NCBI GenBank assembly: GCA_964639275.1 | Contig: CAZXCQ010000017.1 | Span: 1-37,099 of the forward strand | Reading direction: 5' to 3' | Length of the DNA: 37,099 nt | DNA from: CAZXCQ01 sp964639275 | GTDB taxonomy: Bacteria > Desulfobacterota > DSM-4660 > Desulfatiglandales > Desulfatiglandaceae | Position numbers and translations under genes: made by a program | Shown: piece after piece, positions 22,466 to 29,716 of the stretch | Layout: every line of letters starts with the position of its first letter | How positions within the stretch are numbered: position 1 is the stretch's first letter | Notes under the pieces: model-generated | Told to the model about the DNA's origin: nothing | Seen by the model: only the letters and a program-made list of their open reading frames with translations | The model's database searches: none

Positions 22466-23431
22466 CTATTTATAGGCCTCTTGGGGGACCGGGAATTGAG
22501 GCTCGCCTCCCTCCAGGACCGCTATGACGTCATTGGCCACCAGACTCATCCTGATCATGCCCTCTTCGGTGTGCGCCGACATGTGTGGGGTACCCACAAA
22601 ATTATCCATTTTAAACAGCGGGTTGTCAGCAGAAGGAGGCTCGACCTCATAGACATCCGAACCCACCCCTGCAATCCAGTTCTCTTTTAAGGCCGTCACG
22701 ATATCCGCCTCATTCCACACAGGCCCCCTTGCCATATTGATCAAGAATGCCGTTGGCTTCATCAGTCTTAGAAGGTCTCTGTTGATCAGCCCCCGTGTCT
22801 GGGGCAGGAGGGGGAGGTTAACAGAGACAAGGTCCGACTCGATAAAGATTGTCTTTAGATCGACCCGCTTGGCCCCAAGCTCTTTTTCGGCCTGGGGATA
22901 CCCTGCCACGTCATAATAAAGAACCGGCATGTCAAAGCCACGCCGACAGATCGCGGCCGTGTTTTTTCCGATCCTTCCGAATCCCAGGACCCCCAGGACC
23001 TTGCCATAGAGCTCCGCCCCAATGAGTGCATACCGTGCCCCAAAATTGCCGCTTCGCAGTGCCATATCCGCAAGCCGGATCTTTTTGGCAAGCATCAGGG
23101 CCAGGGCCACAAAATGCTCGGCAACACTCTCTTTGTTTGCATCGGGTGTATAAACAACCTTGACGCCCCTCGCCCTGGCGGCGTCCAGATCGATCGTGTC
23201 CAACCCGACCCCGTGTCTCCCGATGACCTTGAGAAGGGGGGCCGCCTCGATGATGGATCGGGTCACCGAACCGTTGGCACGGATAACAATGGCATCCACA
23301 TCATGGACCTGATTGATCAGATCGTCTTCATTCAAAGATTCAGCATACACCAGGTTGCAGCGTTCTTCAAGGATCCGCGTCCCTTCGGCGTGCATCGGCT
23401 CATAAAGGAGGACCTTGTGGCTGGATTTCAT
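22466..23431 (-). CDS. D-2-hydroxyacid dehydrogenase (copy 2)
   Basis: 321 residues from the ATG at 23431. The Rossmann motif is GFGRIG (150-155); the catalytic residues are Arg235 (MARGP), Glu264 (YEVEPP) and His283 (GTPHMSAHT), and GRHGVGLDTID (71-81) forms the substrate loop. It probably converts a 2-hydroxyacid to the 2-oxoacid used by the KorDABC complex encoded directly downstream. Its 5' end is disturbed: a family 1 mobile element starts 5 bases upstream of the ATG, and the natural GGAGGG ribosome site now lies beyond it at 23544-23549. An in-frame GTG at 23443, inside the element, is an alternative start. Expression may be reduced unless translation is rescued. Confidence 0.87.
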   Translation of the reverse strand: MKSSHKVLLYEPMHAEGTRILEERCNLVYAESLNEDDLINQVHDVDAIVIRANGSVTRSIIEAAPLLKVIGRHGVGLDTIDLDAARARGVKVVYTPDANKESVAEHFVALALMLAKKIRLADMALRSGNFGARYALIGAELYGKVLGVLGFGRIGKNTAAICRRGFDMPVLYYDVAGYPQAEKELGAKRVDLKTIFIESDLVSVNLPLLPQTRGLINRDLLRLMKPTAFLINMARGPVWNEADIVTALKENWIAGVGSDVYEVEPPSADNPLFKMDNFVGTPHMSAHTEEGMIRMSLVANDVIAVLEGGEPQFPVPQEAYK

Positions 23432-23436
23432 TTTTT

Positions 23437-23530
23437 GTAACACTTTAGCCCTCTGAAACCCGGGGAATGGGGATTCCGAACCCCCATTCCCCTGTCCAAT
23501 TGTCGGTTTTGAAAATGGCTAGATTGATAC
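23437..23530 (+). mobile_element. MITE family 1, copy B (94 bp) at a translation start
   Basis: Ends GTAACACTTTAGCC and GCTAGATTGATAC. Flanks CATTTTTT (23429-23436) and CATTTTCT (23531-23538) match in 7 of 8 bases. On the minus strand each flank contains an ATG. The centre is the family palindrome (about 23463-23492). Confidence 0.85.
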
Positions 23531-23543
23531 CATTTTCTTTATT

Positions 23544-23549
23544 CCCTCC
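23544..23549 (-). promoter_or_regulatory. Displaced Shine-Dalgarno of the 2-hydroxyacid dehydrogenase gene
   Basis: GGAGGG on the minus strand stands 10 bases from an ATG at 23533-23531. That ATG now opens a frame that stops after four codons inside the mobile element. Before insertion the same ATG would have been the start of the dehydrogenase. Confidence 0.6.
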
Positions 23550-23573
23550 GGGTCTGCGGTCTGGACCTCTTCA

Positions 23574-24680
23574 TCAGTTTCCTATCCGACGATGAGGGGG
23601 GTTGACATCAAAGAGGTGCATTTTTTCCATGTTCAGGATCAGCGCGATTTCCTGGCCCAGCGCGGTCTCGACCCGCGGGTCCACACGCGCGACAAGATTT
23701 TCTTGACCGCACTTGACATTCAAAAGGATCTCGGGACCCAGCGGTTCAATCACCTCCACTCTCCCTCTAATAAAGGCCTCCTGGCTGTACTCCTTCGTAA
23801 AATCAGGGCTGTGGATATCATCGGGACGAATCCCGAAAATCACTTTTTTATCTCTAAGATCGTGGTAGTGTTGCTGTTCGGCCAGGGGGACCGGCACGCG
23901 GAAGGAATCGGTTTCAACAAAGATCCTCGAATTTGCCGACACGATCCGGGCCGGGAAAAAATTCATTGACGGGCTGCCAATAAAACCCGCGACAAACTGC
24001 GTCAGCGGCCGCCTGTAGATCTCCATGGGTCTCCCGATTTGCTGGATATCGCCGTCCTTCATGATAACGATTTTGGACCCCATGGTCATTGCTTCCACCT
24101 GATCATGGGTGACATAGATGATCGTTGTCTTCAGGGTGTTATGAAGCTTGCTGAGTTCGGCGCGCATTTGCACCCGAAGTTTCGCGTCGAGGTTGCTGAG
24201 GGGTTCATCAAAGAGAAATGCCTCCGGCTTTCTGACAATCGTCCTCCCCAGGGCAACCCGCTGTCTCTGCCCGCCCGAGAGCGCCCTGGGCTTTCGATTC
24301 AGGAGGTCGCTGATTCCCAGGATCTCAGCCGCCTCTCTGACCCTCCGGTCGATTTCCGTCTTTGGAAAACCCCTCATCTTTAAACCAAAGGCCAGGTTTT
24401 TGTAGACACTCATATGGGGGTAGAGGGCATATTCCTGAAAGACCATGGCGATATCTCTCTCCTTGGGAGCCAGGTTATTGACCACCCGTTCTCCGATGTA
24501 GATCTTCCCCGAGGTGATCTCCTCCAGACCCGCTATCATTCGCAATGTGGTCGATTTTCCGCAGCCCGACGGACCGACCAGCACCAGGAACTCCCCGTCT
24601 TCAACGTCCAGGGTTATCCCCTTGACGGCGGTGATCTTTCCAAACGCCTTGGTCAAATTCTCGAGACTAATCCTGGCCAC
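23574..24680 (-). CDS. Sugar ABC transporter ATPase (MalK/UgpC type)
   Basis: 368 residues from a GTG at 24680, which gives the usual N-terminus (MARISLENLTKAFG); another GTG at 24707 is possible. The motifs are Walker A GPSGCGKST (36-44), Q-loop VFQEYALYPH, signature LSGGQ (134-138), Walker B FLFDEP (155-160) and the H-loop THDQ. The C-terminal third is the OB-fold regulatory domain of CUT1 ATPases (IFGIRPDDI, VEVIEPLGPEILLNV). It energises the importer whose binding protein and permeases lie at 26300-29568; the SDR and regulator genes sit between them on the same strand. Confidence 0.92.
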   Translation of the reverse strand: MARISLENLTKAFGKITAVKGITLDVEDGEFLVLVGPSGCGKSTTLRMIAGLEEITSGKIYIGERVVNNLAPKERDIAMVFQEYALYPHMSVYKNLAFGLKMRGFPKTEIDRRVREAAEILGISDLLNRKPRALSGGQRQRVALGRTIVRKPEAFLFDEPLSNLDAKLRVQMRAELSKLHNTLKTTIIYVTHDQVEAMTMGSKIVIMKDGDIQQIGRPMEIYRRPLTQFVAGFIGSPSMNFFPARIVSANSRIFVETDSFRVPVPLAEQQHYHDLRDKKVIFGIRPDDIHSPDFTKEYSQEAFIRGRVEVIEPLGPEILLNVKCGQENLVARVDPRVETALGQEIALILNMEKMHLFDVNPPHRRIGN

Positions 24681-24756
24681 CCTCAAGACCCCCAAAAACC
24701 CGTCCACATTTTTGCTGCAATACTACCCTCTCACTCCCTGATATACCCACCCAAAT

Positions 24757-25503
24757 CTACTTGAGGCTAAATCCTCCGTCAACCAGAAGGACCTGACCGG
24801 TGATAAAGTCGGCATGATTTGAGGCCAGAAACAGGATGGCCTTTGCGATATCCTCCGGCTCGGCCATTCGTTTTAGGTACGACCCCTCGATCATGTCTTG
24901 TCTGACTTCTTCGGGGAGCGACCGGGTCATTTCGGTCTTTGTGTGTCCCGGGGCAACGGTATTGACATTGATATGCGGCGCCAGCTCCTTGGCCATGGTC
25001 TTTGTCAAACTGATCACCGCCGTCTTGGAGGCACTATAGTCCATGATCCCTTCACGTCCGCAGTGATCGATCCCCCTGATCGAAGAGATGTTGACAATCT
25101 TTCCCGATTTCTGCTCGAGCATGTATTTTGCCGCTGCCTGGGAACAGAGAAATACCCCGATCAGATTGACCTCCAGGGTCTTTACCCAGTCCTCCACCGT
25201 CTTTTCCATAAAAGGTCTGGAGATGGCGATGCCGGCGTTATTCACCAGGACATCGATCCGGCCAAACTCCCGAACAAACTCGTCTGTCACCGCCTCGACC
25301 TGATCCTTTTTGGAGATATCCCCCTGTATCGTGTTGAACTCAAAGCCCCTTTCTCTGGCCCGGGATGCCGTCTCTTTTAGGGCCTCGTCTCGCAGATCCA
25401 CGATTCCGACCCTGGCCCCTTCCTCTGCAAACAGGAAGGCTGTTGCCGCACCGATACCCCTTCCCCCGCCCGTGATAAGGGCTGCCTTGTCTTTGAGTCT
25501 CAT
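24757..25503 (-). CDS. Short-chain dehydrogenase/reductase
   Basis: 248 residues, a classical SDR. The cofactor motif GGGRGIG is at 12-18, Asp36 at the end of strand 2 (VDLRD) favours NAD, NNAG is at 88-91, and the catalytic Ser140/141, Tyr156 and Lys160 (YSASK) are present. The C-terminus VLLVDGGFSLK is typical. Such enzymes oxidise sugars, sugar acids or 3-hydroxyacyl groups; lying within a sugar importer cluster with KDG kinase and KDPG aldolase further upstream, oxidation of a sugar or sugar acid is the likelier role. FabG-type fatty acid function is a weaker alternative because no fatty acid genes are nearby. Confidence 0.85.
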   Translation of the reverse strand: MRLKDKAALITGGGRGIGAATAFLFAEEGARVGIVDLRDEALKETASRARERGFEFNTIQGDISKKDQVEAVTDEFVREFGRIDVLVNNAGIAISRPFMEKTVEDWVKTLEVNLIGVFLCSQAAAKYMLEQKSGKIVNISSIRGIDHCGREGIMDYSASKTAVISLTKTMAKELAPHINVNTVAPGHTKTEMTRSLPEEVRQDMIEGSYLKRMAEPEDIAKAILFLASNHADFITGQVLLVDGGFSLK

Positions 25504-25532
25504 GGCCTTGTCCTCCCGATTACAATTCTATG

Positions 25533-26270
25533 CTACTCTTGCATCTTCTTTAGATCTTCCCTGATTCTCTCTTCAATAAAATCCAGGTGTGCGACGGCCT
25601 TCTCTCTGGCCAGTAAGGGATCCCTTTGGCAGATCGCCGCGTAAATCTGTTCGTGTTGCTGACAGAGAAGACCTTTTAGCTCGGGTTGAGTGGTGATTCT
25701 CCGAAGTCGAAAAAAGCTGCTAAAACTATCTTTGAGTGCCTCCATAACATGCATCGCGATAACATTTTGCGTGGCAGCCACAACAGCGATGTGAAACTCA
25801 CGATCCACCCTTTCCCATCCCTTTTCTGTCGGCACCACCACCTTCATTCTGTTCAATATCTCTTTCATCTTTTCCAGGTTCTCAGGGGTGGCCTTGGCTG
25901 ATGCCTTTTCGGCACACCATCCCTCGATCAATTTTCGAATCTCCAGAAAATCAAATATCCTCTCTGCCTCCTCCTCCAGTATCACCGTCAGGGGGGCCTT
26001 CAGGGGCCCCCGAACAGATGACAGGACAAAACTCCCCTCCCCCTGACGCACCTCGATCAGGCCCATCGTCTCCGCCCGGTAAAGCGCCTCCCGGATGGAC
26101 TGTCTGCTGACCCCGAGATCCGAGGCCATTTCCCGCTCGGAGGGGAGTTTTTCAGCGGGTTTGAGCCGTCCCGTACTGATCATAGAGACGATCTGCTCAT
26201 AGACCTTATCGGGTTTCTTCCTTGTCTTGATGGGAAAAAATACCCCTCCTTTGCTTTGATTACCTTTCAA
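25533..26270 (-). CDS. GntR-family regulator (FadR/FCD type)
   Basis: About 245 residues. The start is taken as the TTG at 26270 because AAAGGAGG lies 5 bases upstream; the longer open frame would run back into the permease gene. The winged helix (about 15-85) contains KPDKVYEQIVSMI, KLPSEREMASDLGVSRQSIREALYRAETMGLIEVRQGEGSFV, a textbook FadR-like DNA-binding unit. The C-terminal FCD domain has EFHIAVVAATQNVIAMHV and a later HEQIYAAI...RDPLLAREKAVAHLDF, with His ligands. It likely represses the surrounding sugar-acid operon and is relieved by a pathway acid. Confidence 0.83.
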   Translation of the reverse strand: MKGNQSKGGVFFPIKTRKKPDKVYEQIVSMISTGRLKPAEKLPSEREMASDLGVSRQSIREALYRAETMGLIEVRQGEGSFVLSSVRGPLKAPLTVILEEEAERIFDFLEIRKLIEGWCAEKASAKATPENLEKMKEILNRMKVVVPTEKGWERVDREFHIAVVAATQNVIAMHVMEALKDSFSSFFRLRRITTQPELKGLLCQQHEQIYAAICQRDPLLAREKAVAHLDFIEERIREDLKKMQE

Positions 26271-26299
26271 AGGGGCCTCCTTTCGACTTTTCCCGTGTT

Positions 26300-27142
26300 T
26301 CAGCCTTTCATTGCACCCGCCCCCCATCCGGCAATCAGATACCTTTGGATAAAGACAAAAAATATCAGGACCGGGACGGTGATCAACATTCCCCCCGACA
26401 TAATCATCCCCCAATCGATCACTGTGGCGTTGTAGAGATCTGCGATCCCGACAGAGAGGGTCTTGAGTTCGTCTGAGGTGATCAGGATCCTGACAAAGAT
26501 ATAGTCATTCCATGCCAATATAAAGGTAAAAATCCCGGTTGCAATGATGCCGGGCAATGCGAGGGGGAAAATCACGTAGGCGACCGCGCGGATTCTTCCG
26601 GCCCCGTCGGTCAGGGCGGCTTCTTCCAACGCCATGGGGATACTCTGAAAAAAGGCCCTGAGCAGCCACAGGCTAAAGGGAAGACAAAAGGCAGTATAGG
26701 CCAATATCAGGGCAAGGTGGGTATTGGCAAGCCCAACCTTCTTGACCAGCACGTAAAATGGGATGACGATCATGATCGGGGCAAACATGTAGGTAAAGAG
26801 GATGAGACTCGCCAACTTTTCCCGACCATAGAATTTGAAACGGGTCAGGCTGTAAGCCCCGGCGGTTGCGAAGGTCATGGTCAGGACGACAGCCGATGTC
26901 GAGACAAAGATGCTGTTTTTGAAATAGGTCAGAAAACGGGTCTGTTCAAAGAGGCGATGAAAGTTGGCGAAGGTGAAATCTCTGGGAAAAAGATAGGGGG
27001 GAAAGACAAATATCTCCCTCAACGGCTTAAAGGAGGTGGAGATCATCCAGAAAAAGGGAAAGGCCGTCACGACTAGCAAGATGGCCGCACTCCAGTAAAG
27101 CGCCTGTCCCCGTGGTGAAAAAAAGGGGTTCTTCTGTCTCAC
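26300..27142 (-). CDS. Sugar ABC transporter permease (MalG/UgpE type)
   Basis: 280 residues with six predicted membrane helices. The conserved cytoplasmic EAA loop is EEAALTDGAGRIRAVAYVIFPLALPG (about 185-210), which docks on the ATPase. The N-terminal ATAFPFFWMISTSFKP-like region and the C-terminal QRYLIAGWGAGAMKG end are characteristic of CUT1 MalG-like subunits. The start overlaps the upstream permease stop (27139-27142). Confidence 0.92.
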   Translation of the reverse strand: MRQKNPFFSPRGQALYWSAAILLVVTAFPFFWMISTSFKPLREIFVFPPYLFPRDFTFANFHRLFEQTRFLTYFKNSIFVSTSAVVLTMTFATAGAYSLTRFKFYGREKLASLILFTYMFAPIMIVIPFYVLVKKVGLANTHLALILAYTAFCLPFSLWLLRAFFQSIPMALEEAALTDGAGRIRAVAYVIFPLALPGIIATGIFTFILAWNDYIFVRILITSDELKTLSVGIADLYNATVIDWGMIMSGGMLITVPVLIFFVFIQRYLIAGWGAGAMKG

Positions 27143-28014
27143 AGCTCTTCTTCCCTTCTAAACATCCTGAAATAGATCAGGGTGGAGATGATCAAGATCC
27201 CAAACATAATAACCGCGAGGCTCGATCCCAGCCCTGCCTGATAGTACATAAAGGTCCTCATGTAGGCGTATACCGGCAAGGTCCTGATATATTTTTCCGC
27301 TCCCCCCCCTTGGGTGAGAAGCCAGACCGTATCAAACTTGGTGAACATCCAGATACTTCTCAACAGGATGACGACAAAAAGGACATTTCTCAACTGCGGA
27401 AGGGTCACATGGATAAATCGACTCACGGCACCGGCCCCATCCACTTTGGCCGCTTCGTAGAGCACGGGAGGGATCGATTGCAACCGGGCCAGGACACTCA
27501 AGACAACAAAGGGGAAAAACTCCCACACACTGATCATGATCAGGGAGGTCATGATGTGGTCTTTCCCCATCCAGCTGACGGGGTCGTCTATGATCCCGAT
27601 GGCCAGTGACAGGTAATTGATCAGACCGAACTGATTGTTAAGCAGCCATTTCCACAGGATGATGGCCACGACCGTGGGAATCATGTAGGGAAAGAGGATG
27701 ACCCCGCGGACAAAATTTCTCCCCCGGAAGGTCTCGTTCACAATCAGCGCTGCGATGATACCAATGACAATTTGTAGGCAGATGGTGCTGACGGAGTAGA
27801 CTGTCCCGTACCAGACGCTCATCCAGAATTCGGGGTTTTTCAGCAAATAGACATAATTTTCAAGACCCACAAACCTCTGCTCCGGGAAAAAAGAGTGCTT
27901 TTTGAAAAGACTCAGCCAGACCCCGTACAGGACGGGATAGACCAGCAGCGAACAGATCAGAAAGATCGAAGGGCTGATCAGGATAATGCCAGCTTTCTGG
28001 GGGCTCAGTTTCAC
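27139..28014 (-). CDS. Sugar ABC transporter permease (MalF/UgpA type)
   Basis: About 291 residues from a GTG at 28014 (MKLSPQKAGIILISPS...), with six predicted membrane helices and the EAA loop YEAAKVDGAGAVSRFIHVTLPQLRN (about 205-230). An open frame continues 63 codons further upstream, but that part is encoded by a 102-bp mobile element and flanking spacer, so the GTG is preferred; its ribosome site is weak (CGGATCAAGA). An ATG inside the mobile element could give an extended product. It overlaps the second permease by four bases and pairs with it. Confidence 0.82.
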   Translation of the reverse strand: MKLSPQKAGIILISPSIFLICSLLVYPVLYGVWLSLFKKHSFFPEQRFVGLENYVYLLKNPEFWMSVWYGTVYSVSTICLQIVIGIIAALIVNETFRGRNFVRGVILFPYMIPTVVAIILWKWLLNNQFGLINYLSLAIGIIDDPVSWMGKDHIMTSLIMISVWEFFPFVVLSVLARLQSIPPVLYEAAKVDGAGAVSRFIHVTLPQLRNVLFVVILLRSIWMFTKFDTVWLLTQGGGAEKYIRTLPVYAYMRTFMYYQAGLGSSLAVIMFGILIISTLIYFRMFRREEEL

Positions 28015-28035
28015 TCTTGATCCGGTTCTGATATT

Positions 28036-28137
28036 GTAACATCTCAAAAAACAGGGGGAAAGGTGAGGCATGGGGGTCTTTTTTTCTTCCACATGCCACA
28101 CCACAATCGATTTATCCCCGGGTTTTTGAGAAGTTAC
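28036..28137 (+). mobile_element. MITE family 2, copy B (102 bp)
   Basis: Ends GTAACATCTCAAAAAAC and TTTTTGAGAAGTTAC. The flanking 8-bp duplication CTGATATT is perfect (28028-28035 and 28138-28145). It sits in the spacer between the ABC binding protein and MalF-like permease genes, 22 bases upstream of the permease start. About 97 percent identical to 19449-19550. Confidence 0.88.
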
Positions 28138-28157
28138 CTGATATTCTTGATATGAAA

Positions 28158-28189
28158 AGTGCCGGAAGACCAAGGATACTCCCGGCACT
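28158..28189 (-). other. Hairpin between binding protein and permease genes
   Basis: AGTGCCGG (28158-28165) and CCGGCACT (28182-28189) form a perfect 8-bp stem flanked by AAAAG and CTTTT, 24 bases after the binding-protein stop. Read in the minus direction the T-rich side follows the stem, so it may act as a partial terminator or mRNA stabiliser that keeps binding protein in excess of permeases. Confidence 0.55.
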
Positions 28190-28212
28190 CTTTTCAACCA
28201 CAAAATGACAGT

Positions 28213-29568
28213 CTACCACTTGGCGTAGCCTTTGTCCTTGATCAACTCCTCTGCCCTCTTCTGGGCCTTTGCGGCGGCCTTTTCAGGCGGTACGCCCTCT
28301 AAGGTGACCTCCATCACCATGTCCTTGAGGATCCCGGAGCCAAGGATCTCCATCAGATAAGGCTTTCCTGCCATATCCTTCCAATCGATGACAAGCGTCG
28401 GCTTTACCAGGTCATTGTCGAGATAGTATTCCTGGACATCGAGCCAACCCTTCCACCGCTTGATCATCGGCGTCTCCTGGTATGCCTTGCTCTTTCGCAA
28501 CGACTTGGTGATGGGGAAAAAGTGAATCGGAACCGTCTGGATATACTCGAGGTAGTTATCATCCTGGTAGAAGAACTTCAGGAATTCGATCGCCTCTTTT
28601 GGGTTTTTGGAACCCATAAACAGCATCCACGGCTCCTCATCCACCTGGGCGGCCGGTTTGGTTCCACTGGGCCCATGAGGCTTTACCCAGACATCAAAAT
28701 ACTCTGTACTGGCCATTTCCTTGGGTGCATATTGTTCGATCAAAGATGCGCCCCTCCCGTAGCCCTGGAACATCATGGCCGCCTTTTTGCCATACATATT
28801 GGCAAAGGTCTCCCTGTATCCATGACCCTCCCAGCCGGGGGGTAGATATTTTGTCAGCTCCTTTAAGAACTTCAAGGCCTCGATCACCTCTTTGTCGGTA
28901 AAATGGGGCCGGTTCTGATCATCAAAGAGGATGCCACCGTTGGCCTTGACAAGCTCTCCCATCAGGATATTGATAAAAAGGTTGTCACCCGGTATGGTCA
29001 GTCCGTAGATATCGATCTTTCCATCCCCGTCGGTATCCATCGTGAGTTCCCTGGCATTGATGAGTAGATCATCCCATGTCTTGGGGGGTTTTAGGCCCTT
29101 TTTGTCCGCCAGGTCCTTGCGGTAGATCAAGAGGGAGGTCCCGGCGGCATGGACTAGGCCATAGTAGTGGTCCCCGAACTTGCCGACCTTTTTTATCTGG
29201 TCCCAGATATTGTCCTCTCCGATGGACGCGACCACCTCATCCAGAGGCAAAAGCAGGCCCTTTGCCTGAAGCGCGGCACAGGTGATGGGCTGGCCATGGG
29301 AAAGCTCCGGGGGTGAACCTGCCGCCAGGGCGGCCATAATCTTTCCCTCCAGATCTCCCCAAGCAAGGGCCTCCGCCTCCACCTTGATGTCCGGATGCAG
29401 GGCCTCAAACCGCTTCACGATATTGGCGATCGCCTCTCTGGATTTTGGATTTGTCTCTGTATGCCATACGTGTATGACCTTTTTTTCTGCAAAGGCCGTC
29501 CCGCCAAAGACCCATAGGCACAGACAAAGGAGTCCTATGGCCGCCATATATTTCTTCTTTGACTTCAT
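28213..29568 (-). CDS. Sugar ABC transporter substrate-binding protein
   Basis: 451 residues of the CUT1 (MalE/UgpB-like) binding-protein family. A signal peptide spans about 1-27 (KKKYMAAIGLLCLCLWVFGGTAFA). The mature protein begins VIHVWHTETNPKSREAI and has the family signature KPPKTWDDLLINARELT, with PEWMLFMG-like and FLKFFYQDD segments later. The ATG at 29568 follows GGAGG by 7 bases; the frame extends upstream without support. It defines substrate choice for the importer with the permeases at 26300-28014 and the ATPase at 23574-24680. The substrate is probably a sugar or sugar acid, judged from the kinase and aldolases upstream. Confidence 0.9.
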   Translation of the reverse strand: MKSKKKYMAAIGLLCLCLWVFGGTAFAEKKVIHVWHTETNPKSREAIANIVKRFEALHPDIKVEAEALAWGDLEGKIMAALAAGSPPELSHGQPITCAALQAKGLLLPLDEVVASIGEDNIWDQIKKVGKFGDHYYGLVHAAGTSLLIYRKDLADKKGLKPPKTWDDLLINARELTMDTDGDGKIDIYGLTIPGDNLFINILMGELVKANGGILFDDQNRPHFTDKEVIEALKFLKELTKYLPPGWEGHGYRETFANMYGKKAAMMFQGYGRGASLIEQYAPKEMASTEYFDVWVKPHGPSGTKPAAQVDEEPWMLFMGSKNPKEAIEFLKFFYQDDNYLEYIQTVPIHFFPITKSLRKSKAYQETPMIKRWKGWLDVQEYYLDNDLVKPTLVIDWKDMAGKPYLMEILGSGILKDMVMEVTLEGVPPEKAAAKAQKRAEELIKDKGYAKW

Positions 29569-29716
29569 CCCGCTTCCTCCTTTCCCAATTGAAAAATATC
29601 GTTCTTTCTCCCTAAACGACGCTACCGGCAAAAAAGACCCGGGCCGGCACGTGGAATGAGGACCCCTAGTTTCTCACTCTCACCCCCTTTCATCTAAGGC
29701 CTCAAGAGAACTAGAA

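Noticed and set aside
28015..28203. An N-terminal extension of the MalF-like permease
   Set aside because: The residues derive from the family 2 mobile element and its flanks, and orthologue-like sequence starts at the GTG at 28014.
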